This document shows, piece by piece, positions 52,490 to 61,500 of a stretch of DNA of 64,000 bases. The stretch's first letter is position 1; each line of letters starts with the position of its first letter. The notes under the pieces were generated by a model, which did not search any database, had not been told where the DNA came from, and saw only the letters and a program-made list of their open reading frames with translations. The position numbers were made by a program, and so were the translations under genes. The stretch is from Edaphocola aurantiacus. GTDB taxonomy: Bacteria; Bacteroidota; Bacteroidia; Chitinophagales; Chitinophagaceae. The DNA lies in the NCBI RefSeq assembly GCF_019797745.1, contig NZ_VOSI01000002.1, positions 186,001-250,000 on the forward strand, given 5' to 3'.

Positions 52490-52590
52490 AATCTCTGAAT
52501 ATCTGTCAATAAAACGTCCTATCGCTAAAATAATCAAAACGCATGGTTTTGATTATTCAGTATTGCTCTGCCACTGCAGAAAATTTAATC

Positions 52591-53022
52591 TTAAAAAGGC
52601 AATATGTCATCCAGTTCCGGATCATTGCCCGGGTTCAGGAAAGTGTTATCAATATTGTCCGGTTTGCCCGATCCCTGGTGGTCACTTTCTTTACGCTTAT
52701 CCAGCATGACCAGGTTCTCAGCTATAATCTCTGTCTGAAATCTCTTGTTCTTATCTTTATCTTCCCAGCTGCGGGTTCTCAGTCTTCCTTCTATATATAC
52801 GAGGCTGCCTTTATGTAAGTACTTACCCGCCAGTTCTGCCAACCCTCTCCATAAAACAATTGTATGCCATTCTGTTTCTGATACCACATTTCCGTTTTTC
52901 TCCTTCCTCATCTCAGTAGTTGCCAATGGAAATTTTGCCACAGGAATTTCTCCTTCTATATACTGCAGATCCGGTTCCTTACCCAAATTTCCAATTAGTA
53001 CTACTTTATTCACGCCTCTCAT
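52591..53022 (-). CDS. ssb: Single-stranded DNA-binding protein (SSB)
   Basis: A 143-residue OB-fold protein that coats single-stranded DNA and recruits repair factors. It opens with MRGVNKVVLIGNLGKEPDLQ, has the core WHTIVLWRGLAELAGKYLHK and IEGRLRTRSWEDKD, and ends with the acidic tip DPELDDILPF, which binds partner proteins. It lies between mutY and gldE on the same strand (36-bp gap to mutY), so it is the middle gene of a conserved three-gene unit. Confidence 0.95.
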   Translation of the reverse strand: MRGVNKVVLIGNLGKEPDLQYIEGEIPVAKFPLATTEMRKEKNGNVVSETEWHTIVLWRGLAELAGKYLHKGSLVYIEGRLRTRSWEDKDKNKRFQTEIIAENLVMLDKRKESDHQGSGKPDNIDNTFLNPGNDPELDDILPF

Positions 53023-53058
53023 ACGATATAAATTTTACTGTTAAAAATATGGCTTTTT

Positions 53059-54120
53059 CTAATTTAATAAATAAAAATAAGGTTTTTCTTCCAAAAACGA
53101 AACTATTGTTTTGGGGAAGGAATAATTATTCAATTCGGTATAAGGGATCCATATTCCATCGGCTGTGAAGTAATCTGGAATAGCATTCAGCTGCACAATA
53201 GAGAAGGTACTATGGATGAGCTGGTGGGTTAACCGCTGCCTGGTCTGCAGTACTTGTTCCTGCTTGCTGCTGATATATTGCGTATCATTCAAAAGACGGT
53301 GCAGCTGCTCCGGCATGTTATCTTCTACCAGGAAAAACTCGTACAGGCTCTGCCATACATCTCTGGCCGTTCGTTGCTGCACATATACTTTATCTGCGCA
53401 AACCAGTACCCAATAATTAAGCCAGCGTTCTTTCACTTTTATCTTTTGCAACTTAACCGGCAGCTCAGCTACCGTGCCCTGATTGTAAGCTTTGCACTGT
53501 GCAGACAGGCAACATTCAGCACACAAGGGTTGTTTTGGTTTACATACAACTGCTCCGAAATCCATTATCGCCTGGTTGTAAGCCGCAGGATGTTGTGCAT
53601 CAAATACGGCATCCGCCAGTTCTGTAAATATCTTTTTCCCTTCAGGAGTATTGACTGGTGTGGGTTCTGCAAAGTAGCGCGACAGTACGCGGTACACATT
53701 CCCATCAATGACAGGATAGGGCAAGCCATATGCAAAGGAGGCAATGGCTGCTGCGGTATAGGCCCCTACTCCTTTGAGGGCAATAATATCTTCATACTGA
53801 TCCGGGAAACGGCCCTTGTATCGTTCTGCAATTTCCCTCGCGGTATGCAACAGATTGCGGCAGCGGGCATAATAACCCAGCCCCTGCCATAGCCGGAACA
53901 CTTCGTCTTCCGGGGCTTTGGCCAGATCGGTTACGGTCGGATATTGTGCGATAAAACGCAGGTAATAAGGCAATCCCTGTTCTGCACGGGTTTGCTGCAA
54001 TATAATTTCAGAGAGCCATATTTTATACGGATCTTTTTCCTCTTTCCAGGGCAGACTTCTATCATTAGACTCGGTATGCCAGCGCAGCAAGGCTTTGGCA
54101 AAAGCAGAAACAGTTTTCAT
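53059..54120 (-). CDS. mutY: Adenine DNA glycosylase (MutY)
   Basis: MutY removes adenine mispaired with 8-oxoguanine. The 353-residue protein has the helix-hairpin-helix glycosylase core (LPWKEEKDPYKIWLSEIILQ, GVGAYTAAAIASFAY, the catalytic Asp in VIDGNVYRVLSR), a [4Fe-4S] motif with the classical spacing C-x6-C-x2-C-x5-C (CKPKQPLCAECCLSAQC) and a C-terminal NUDIX-like 8-oxoG recognition domain from about 225. It is the first gene of the mutY-ssb-gldE unit. Confidence 0.95.
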   Translation of the reverse strand: MKTVSAFAKALLRWHTESNDRSLPWKEEKDPYKIWLSEIILQQTRAEQGLPYYLRFIAQYPTVTDLAKAPEDEVFRLWQGLGYYARCRNLLHTAREIAERYKGRFPDQYEDIIALKGVGAYTAAAIASFAYGLPYPVIDGNVYRVLSRYFAEPTPVNTPEGKKIFTELADAVFDAQHPAAYNQAIMDFGAVVCKPKQPLCAECCLSAQCKAYNQGTVAELPVKLQKIKVKERWLNYWVLVCADKVYVQQRTARDVWQSLYEFFLVEDNMPEQLHRLLNDTQYISSKQEQVLQTRQRLTHQLIHSTFSIVQLNAIPDYFTADGIWIPYTELNNYSFPKTIVSFLEEKPYFYLLN

Positions 54121-54136
54121 TCTTATTGGTAAAATA

Positions 54137-54144
54137 CAAAAATA
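54137..54144 (-). promoter_or_regulatory. Candidate -7 element for mutY-ssb-gldE
   Basis: TATTTTTG on the minus strand fits TAnnTTTG, 17 bp upstream of the mutY ATG; it touches the terminator of the upstream gene. Confidence 0.5.
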
Positions 54145-54175
54145 ATGGCTGCCTGTAACATACAGGCAGCCATTA
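54143..54175 (-). terminator. Terminator after the first GEVED protein
   Basis: A perfect 15-bp stem (TAATGGCTGCCTGTA with its complement) with a 3-nt loop, 36 bp past the stop at 54212. Confidence 0.85.
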
Positions 54176-54211
54176 CTCTGTTAAAGCAAATATAGTTTAA
54201 ATGATCGTATC

Positions 54212-57200
54212 TTACTTAACTACATTCAGTTTCTTGGTCGTATGACCTTTACTGGTCTGAATGCGTAAGGTATACATACCTCCGGCCAGGTGCTCTGGTA
54301 ATACTACTTTGTATGTACCATTATGCTGTTCGAAAGAAGGCACCTGCATTATCTCCTGACCCATTACATTATAGATCGCCAGAGATTGCAGTTTAACCGA
54401 TACATCATCAATTTTGATATAAGCAATGGTTCCGTCATTGGGGTTTGGATATACCTGTACCAGTTTACCCACCTGGTCTACATCATTAAGACCGGTACCG
54501 ATAATGCTCACCATTGTGCTGTCTAATACATCACCGCAGGTGCTGTATGTAGTCAGGCTCACGTTGTAGTTACCACCTGCAGGGTAAGTATGCGTAGTTT
54601 GTCCTGTGCTGGAAGAGCTTGCAGAAACCGTTACCGGAGCAGAACCATCACCAAAGTTCCATTTGAAACTGGTTACATTCTGAGGGTTAACTGCAGAGAA
54701 GTTGAAGCTGCTCGCCGCTGTAGGTTGTGTAACGATACCATCTACTATCGGCATATATCCGGTAGCTATGATTTTAACGGTATCAATTGTCAGACAGCCT
54801 TCATTGCTGGTTACATATACTACATACGTACCTTCACCTGCTATTGAAATTGTTCTGGTGGTTGCACCGTTATTCCAGTAATAAGTACCACCGTTTTGTC
54901 CGCCAGGACCCGCATCCAGTATACGGCTTCCTCCCAGACACAGACCTGTTCCGCCTGCTTCCAGGTTTACAACCGGATTCCATTTCAGGCGCACTTCGAT
55001 AGTATCTCTTCCGATACATCCGTATGAATTGTCTACGGCAACATGATACATGCCGCTCTGACCTACTGTACGTGTCGGCGTAACCGCACCATTATCCCAG
55101 GTAAATACAGGACTGTTCGGAATAGTACCCGGATCCAGTGTAATGGTTGTACCCTGGTCTACACAGGTGTTAACATCTGGTCCCAGGTCTGGCATAGGTA
55201 CAGGATTAACTGTAGCCACTACCGGAACCCTTACTGATTCACAAGATGTTTTGACAACCCATTTGTATAAATAATAGTAGTAATCACTTGTTGCTCCACC
55301 GGAGTAAGCTGAGGTAATGCTGGATACACCTGCAACGGTATAAGGATAAGAGAAACCGGTAGCATACTCGCGCACCAGGTTAGTGATACCGGATGTAGCA
55401 ACTACAACCAGTCTGTAACCAGTACCTGCAGGCACGCTGAAGTTCAGCGGAACAACATTCATGGTACCATTTGCACTAACATTTACGCTGGCAGTAGCAG
55501 ATTGTAAAGTTGTACCGGCAGCATTTTTCAGGGCAATTGTTACCGCTCCAGTAGGTGAGGTACCCATTGGATACACATTGACACTTTCCAGGGTAAATGG
55601 TGCCAGGGCATTGAACATCAAACCGATGTCGTTAAAGCCACTGTTACCGGAAGTAGAAGTAGGTGTAGGTTTACCCGTATTATAAACGGAAGTACCTGCG
55701 CTGGCCGCTGCATAGAATGTAGTTGTTGCCGTCAGGGAAGGAGTATTGAATGTAGCTCCTGTACCAATGCTGTTTCCGCCGGTTGCCGCTTCATACCATA
55801 ATACCTGGCTGGAAGCGCTGGTTGGCGTAGCACCAATTACAACAGAACCGTCTCCGCATCGTTGGCCATTTGTCGCGGTAATAGATCCTGGATCACCTAC
55901 GACTACGCTGTCTACAGAAGTCGTCTGCACCAGTGTTCCGTCACAAAGGATCTGCATGCGGTAATATGTTGTACTGGTAATGCCGGTAACCGGAAGGTTA
56001 ACTGTCGTCAGCGGGCTGCCGATATTAGTCCACGGACCTGCTGCTGCAGTAGCACGTTGCCATTGATAGGTAAAGCCTGTAGCCGGTGGCATACTGATAT
56101 TGATACCTAAGGTACTATTACCATTTAAACACAGGAAATTAGGGCTTGTTACTGAATGTATAGCAGGCAGCGTTATGGTGCTACATGCCGGAGGATTAAT
56201 AATGATAATTGTATAATCTTCTGTTTCTCCATAATAGTAATCCGGACATGGGTCAAATGAGGTAGAACCTTCTACTCCACGTACACGGATTCTGGTAGGA
56301 CCTGTTAAGGCAGTAGCAGGAGGAATGATGGTACCGGTAAAGGCACTACCTGCAGGAATGGTATTCGGAGAGGCGGCACATAATTCTGTAACCGGATCAA
56401 ACACACCATCATGGTTCCAGTCTGCCCAGATGCGTACACCTGTGCTGTAAGACGCAATATTTACCGCAAAGTCAAACCCGAATGAATGGGCTGCCGTAAC
56501 GGCCATAGAAGTGTAATCGGAATATCCAAGTGCACCACTGGCGCAACCGGTACTCAGATTGCTCACATCTATCATAGCACCTGTTGTGGCAAAGCCATCA
56601 ATTGTACCACCATAGGTACAACCATAAGTATACGTCGGTGTACAATAACAGTTAATGAAGTTCTTAATCGTAATATGCTTGGCATTGCTGTATACCGGTG
56701 TACCACCGCTACATGATGTTTTCAAACGATAGTAAGCAGCGGTATTGATACCTGCTGTCATCATATAGTACACAGTGTTGGCACCCGTAACATCTGTCCA
56801 GCTACCTGCTGCTCCGGTAGGAGATTGCTCCCACTGGTATACCATACCACTACCATAACTGGTACCGGTTGTATTAAGCGCAAAGGCGATATTAGGACAG
56901 ATAGAATCCGGCACACTTGCAGCAATAGCGCCTGGTGTCGGCGGATTGGTACAAGGTGGTAATGCAATAATATTAATGGTATAATCTTCAGCTTCTCCAT
57001 AATAAGCAGAAGCACATGGACCAAAGGTTGTAGAACCTTCTACCCCACGTACACGGATCCTGGTAGGACCGGTCAGTGCTGTTAATGGCGGAGTGATCAG
57101 GCCAGTAAATGAAGAACCTGCAGGAATGGTATTTGCAGACGCTGAACATAATTCTGTAACCGGATCAAAGATACCGTCATGGTTCCAGTCAGCCCAGATT

Positions 57201-58267
57201 TTCACGCCGGTTTCGTAAGCAGAAATATTTACAGTAAATGTGAATGGTAAAGATTGTACTGCAGAAATGGCCATAGAGGTATAGTCAGAATAACCCGCAC
57301 CGCCGCTTGCACAACCGGTATTCAGGTTACTGATATCCACCTGCGCACCACTTGTCGCAAAACCATTAATGGTACCACCGTAAGTACAGCCGTACGAATA
57401 GGTAGGTGTACAGAAGCAGTTCATGAAGTTTTTCTTCAATACTTGTTTTGCATTGGTATATACTGGTGTACCACCACTACAAATAACTTTAAGACGGAAA
57501 TAGGTAGTCGCTGAAATACCTGCAGAAAGGGTGTATGTGATATTGGTTGCACCCGTAACATCTGTCCAGCTACCTGCAACTCCGGTAGGAGACTGCTCCC
57601 ACTGGTAGGTCATACCACCGCCCAGGCCTGTACCTGTGCTCGCTAAAGCGAAAGAGATATTAGGACATATGGAATCCGGAACGCTGGTCGCTACTGTACC
57701 TGCAGTCGGAGGGTTAGTACAAGGAGTAGATGGAGTAACCAGAAGGGTATAATCTTCGACTTCTCCATAATCTGCCGAGCTGCAACCATCAAATACGGTA
57801 GAGCTGTAAGAACATCTTACACGCATTCTCTTACTTCCCGCTGTTGTACTGGCCGGAACTGTAAAAGAACCTGAGGCAGTAGCTCCGGAAGAAAGTGTTG
57901 CTGTCGGATCATAAACAATCTCACCCGGATCGGTAAAATCGCCATCTTCATTCCAGTCAACGAAAATTTTATAACCCTCACTCCAGCCAGGATTATTGAC
58001 AATAGTAAAGTTAACTGTTGCGCCTGCTGTAGTCGTGTGGAGCATCGAGGTCTGGTTGCTGATACATGCTGTGGCAACTGAGGATCCTGAGTTCAGATTC
58101 GTAATGTTGGTGACTCCCCCGGTAGTAGAAAAAGATTGGATGTAGTCGTCATCACAACCATAGTTGTAAGTGGGGCTGCAATAGGTCTGGGCATTGCTTT
58201 TGATACCCAGTCCGAGCAGCATCATAATGCAGATGATGCCGCGAAGATGAATAAATTTCAGGTTCAT
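54212..58267 (-). CDS. Giant secreted GEVED/Ig/PKD protein with T9SS type A sorting domain (paralog 1)
   Basis: A 1351-residue secreted protein. After a signal peptide (about 1-26) it has three GEVED domains, whose YGEVEDYT-like motifs fall near residues 170, 424 and 683, each preceded by WNEDGDF or WNHDGIF/WNHDGVF and by a G-R-x-R-V-R strand (RIRVRGVEGS). Between them lie Ig-like modules (CTNPPTxGxxAxSVPDSICP ... YQWEQSPTG). The later part has a jelly-roll-like module (GNSGFNDIGLMFNALAPF), more Ig units, a PKD domain (FKWNFGDGSAPV) and the sorting domain (VYPNPNDGTI, IYNVMGQEI, GGMYTLRIQTSKG, KLNVVK). The role is probably a surface adhesin or sugar-binding protein; no ligand is known. It is followed by a terminator. 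Confidence 0.9.
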   Translation of the reverse strand: MNLKFIHLRGIICIMMLLGLGIKSNAQTYCSPTYNYGCDDDYIQSFSTTGGVTNITNLNSGSSVATACISNQTSMLHTTTAGATVNFTIVNNPGWSEGYKIFVDWNEDGDFTDPGEIVYDPTATLSSGATASGSFTVPASTTAGSKRMRVRCSYSSTVFDGCSSADYGEVEDYTLLVTPSTPCTNPPTAGTVATSVPDSICPNISFALASTGTGLGGGMTYQWEQSPTGVAGSWTDVTGATNITYTLSAGISATTYFRLKVICSGGTPVYTNAKQVLKKNFMNCFCTPTYSYGCTYGGTINGFATSGAQVDISNLNTGCASGGAGYSDYTSMAISAVQSLPFTFTVNISAYETGVKIWADWNHDGIFDPVTELCSASANTIPAGSSFTGLITPPLTALTGPTRIRVRGVEGSTTFGPCASAYYGEAEDYTINIIALPPCTNPPTPGAIAASVPDSICPNIAFALNTTGTSYGSGMVYQWEQSPTGAAGSWTDVTGANTVYYMMTAGINTAAYYRLKTSCSGGTPVYSNAKHITIKNFINCYCTPTYTYGCTYGGTIDGFATTGAMIDVSNLSTGCASGALGYSDYTSMAVTAAHSFGFDFAVNIASYSTGVRIWADWNHDGVFDPVTELCAASPNTIPAGSAFTGTIIPPATALTGPTRIRVRGVEGSTSFDPCPDYYYGETEDYTIIIINPPACSTITLPAIHSVTSPNFLCLNGNSTLGINISMPPATGFTYQWQRATAAAGPWTNIGSPLTTVNLPVTGITSTTYYRMQILCDGTLVQTTSVDSVVVGDPGSITATNGQRCGDGSVVIGATPTSASSQVLWYEAATGGNSIGTGATFNTPSLTATTTFYAAASAGTSVYNTGKPTPTSTSGNSGFNDIGLMFNALAPFTLESVNVYPMGTSPTGAVTIALKNAAGTTLQSATASVNVSANGTMNVVPLNFSVPAGTGYRLVVVATSGITNLVREYATGFSYPYTVAGVSSITSAYSGGATSDYYYYLYKWVVKTSCESVRVPVVATVNPVPMPDLGPDVNTCVDQGTTITLDPGTIPNSPVFTWDNGAVTPTRTVGQSGMYHVAVDNSYGCIGRDTIEVRLKWNPVVNLEAGGTGLCLGGSRILDAGPGGQNGGTYYWNNGATTRTISIAGEGTYVVYVTSNEGCLTIDTVKIIATGYMPIVDGIVTQPTAASSFNFSAVNPQNVTSFKWNFGDGSAPVTVSASSSSTGQTTHTYPAGGNYNVSLTTYSTCGDVLDSTMVSIIGTGLNDVDQVGKLVQVYPNPNDGTIAYIKIDDVSVKLQSLAIYNVMGQEIMQVPSFEQHNGTYKVVLPEHLAGGMYTLRIQTSKGHTTKKLNVVK

Positions 58268-58467
58268 ACTTAAAGGTTTACATGTGGAGAATGCATATCT
58301 CTCATGCCCTGTAATGAATTGTAGCTTTATCTTGTTGGTAATAGTAGGTACAACTTATAAAACAACTATTAGCAGAAATGAGAAACAATTGCTAAAGTAT
58401 GAATATTTTCACATACAAGTGTAAAATATGTAAACTTTAATTAAACAATCAATTTCATAATGCATAA

Positions 58468-58501
58468 AAAAGAGGCATGCAGTAAACTACATGCCTCTTT
58501 T
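58468..58501 (-). terminator. Terminator after the second GEVED protein
   Basis: AAAAGAGGCATG pairs with CATGCCTCTTTT (12 bp, 10-nt loop), 25 bp past the stop at 58527. Confidence 0.8.
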
Positions 58502-58526
58502 AGGTATTTAAGGATAAGAAAAAGTA

Positions 58527-61500
58527 CTATTTCACTATCTCCAGTTTCCTGGTCGTCATGCCTTTATTCGTATTAATACGGATATTGTACACACCGGAAG
58601 CCAGTTGCTGAGGCAGTGTCACTTTATGTTTATTTGTGCTGCCATCAAACGATTTAAGCGTATAGATCTCCTGTCCTAAAACATTGTACATAGTGATCTC
58701 TGTAACTTTTACATTACCGATCGCTTCGATGTACAGGATGTTACCATCGTTCGGATTAGGATAGATCTGAACCAGTTTGGCATCTCTATCGATGTCATTG
58801 ATACCGGTACCACCTACAATCGTTACCATAGTGCTGTCCATAATATCGCCGCAGACACTGTATGTAGTCAGTCTTACATTGTAGTTACCACCACCTGTGA
58901 ACACGTGATTGGTCAGCCCTACTGATGAAGCAGTTGCAGGTACCGTTACCGGAGCCGAGCCGTCACCAAAGTTCCAGGTAAAGCTGGTTACATTCTGAGG
59001 ATTCAGTGCGGAGAATTTAAAGCTGCTCGCAGTTAATGGCTGTGTTACAATACCATCCACTGTAGGCATATAACCACTAGGTGTGATCGCTACAGTATCA
59101 ATAGTCAGACAGCCTTGGTTACTGGTTACATAAGCGATGTATGTACCCGGATTAGTGATCGTAATGGTTCTGGTTGTTGCACCGGTATTCCAGTAATAGT
59201 TACCACCATTCAGACCGCCAGTACCGGCATCCAGTACTTTAGTACCCCCCAGACACAGGCCTGTTCCGTTTGCACCAAGATCTACAACAGGATTCCATTT
59301 CATGTTTACATTAATAGTATCTCTGCCCACACAACCGAATGTATTGGTCACTTTTACATTGTATACACCAGTTTGTGTTACATCTCTTGTTGCAGTAGTC
59401 GCACCATTATCCCATAAGTATACTGGTACATTAGGTATCGTACCCGGATTCAAAGTAATCGCAGCGCCCTGATTAATACAGGTGTCGATGTTTGGTCCCA
59501 GGTTAGGAGCTGGTACCGGATGGATGGTTGCAATAACCATCTGACGTGGAGCCGATTCACAAGGTTTGATACCCAGTATCATATTTGGTCTCTGCGTAAT
59601 GGTAGAACCTGTACCGGTATTGCTACATTTTACAGCAGGCGTTACATTATCCTGGTTGTTGTAGTGTGTCGATACAAAAGATGTTGTATGGTATCTTACC
59701 GTACTGATCGGATTCGAGTTGTTATTATTACTCCAACAGGTTTGTACTACGATGTTAGATACACCATCCCATGTAAACGGAACATCGAAATTAAGTGTAT
59801 TCAGACCGATAGACGTTGTCCAGTTCGCTGGATTTTTTACCTGAGTAGTGGCAATCCATGTTGCAGTAGTCAATGCCGTAGCAGTAGTCTGACCCATGCT
59901 TACAGCAAAGCCGCTGTAGGTAGTACCACCGGCAGATCCCGGAGCCACTACATCAAATGCCAGGGAGTTGATCGTAGCACCCATAGTAGCACCCGCAGCC
60001 AGTAATTCAGAGGCTGTAATCAGGAACTGGTGTCTGTATCCACCCCATACGCCATAGAATGGTGTAACGGCACCTGTACTAACTGTTGTACCATTTCCGA
60101 TAGCGACACTGCTTGGTGCAGAACCACCTACACCACCTACAACCCAGAAGGTATCGGTTTGTGTCAGGAACGGAGTTTGCCATGGAGAACCGGTACCGAT
60201 AGGAGAACCGCCGGCACTGTTTTCATACCATTTTGCAGTACTGTTACCGCCTGTTACGGCTTTCAGTGTAACCTGGCCTGGTCCGCAATTGAAGCTATCT
60301 GTTTTAGAGATCAGCGTCGGGTTAGCAATCACAATCTGTTTCACAGGTTGCTGACAGGTTGCACTGCTTGCAGAGATAAGCGCACGATAGAATCTGTTTG
60401 TTGTCAGTGTAGGTGTCATATAAGTCACACCTGTTGCACCGGCAATATTGGTATATGTTGCACCGCCATTCAGTGACTCCTGCCATTGAATGCTGCCGGT
60501 GTAATAATTGGTACCAGGATTCAGTGATAACAGTGATGCACCGCTGGTACAGATCGTATCAGGAGCTGCAGTAATTGTTACATTACCTGGTTGTACCCAT
60601 ACTCTAAAGGTATCTGCTCTGGAACAGGTAGTAGATGCTGCTGTAGTATCACCACCGATTGCAAAATAAGTGTGTTGTCCTGCTACTGATGATTTCATAT
60701 ATACAGTGTTTGCAGAACCTCCGGTGTACGGAATAGTTGCAGCAGCGTCGGTATACAAATCTGTAGTCGGATACCAAACGTATGGAGTATACGGATTTGG
60801 TGTCGGAGGGGTGATAGACAGTGTAGCAACAGCATTGTTACATACTACCGGTGGTGCAGATTTGGTTGCAGCCGGTCCGGCATTTACAGTAGCCACAACT
60901 GGTACACGAGGAGATTCACAACCTACTTTTAATATCCAGTTATAGAAGTAATAGTAGAATGCAGTTGAGGCACCACCAGTATAAGATGAAGTGATAGAAC
61001 TGATACCTGCTACATTATAAGGGAAGGTAAATCCTGTACCGGATTCACGGATCAGTGTAGTCATACCTGTCGCAGCGGTTACTACCAGACGGTAGTTAGT
61101 CCCTGCAGGCACGGTAAAGTTCAGTGGTACTGTATTCAAGGCACCTGCAGCGCTCACGGTTACATTGGCCGTTGTAGACTGTAAAGTCGTACCTGCTGAG
61201 TTTTTCAGCGCGATGGTAATTGTACCGGTGGTAGATGTAGTACTCATTGGGTATACATCCACACTCTGAATAGTGAACGGAGCTAATGCATTGAACATTA
61301 AACCTACATCACTGAAGCCGGAGTTACCGCTGGTAGAAGTAGGGGTTATTTTACCTGTAGCATAGTTGGTTGTACCCGAACCTGCCGCAGCGTAGAAAGT
61401 CGTTGTACCGGTAATATATGGTGTATTAAATGGTGTACCCGTTCCGATAGACAGACCACCGGTTGCAGCGGTATACCATAATACCTGGCTTGCAGGGATG

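Noticed and set aside
56190-57740. CRISPR-like array
   Set aside because: The repeats are long coding units of about 770 bp with diverged copies, not short identical repeats with spacers. No CRISPR array was seen in the window.
58334-58345. GTTGGTAATAGT found upstream of both complete giant genes (also 63203-63214)
   Set aside because: The distance to the start codon differs (about 67 versus 18 bp) and the sequence is simple A/T-rich; probably chance or residual paralogy rather than an operator.
59520-60476. Cys/Thr-rich frames on the plus strand inside the second giant gene
   Set aside because: They are complements of Gly/Thr/Val-rich repeat sequence and have no start context or homology; similar shadows occur throughout 54-63 kb.
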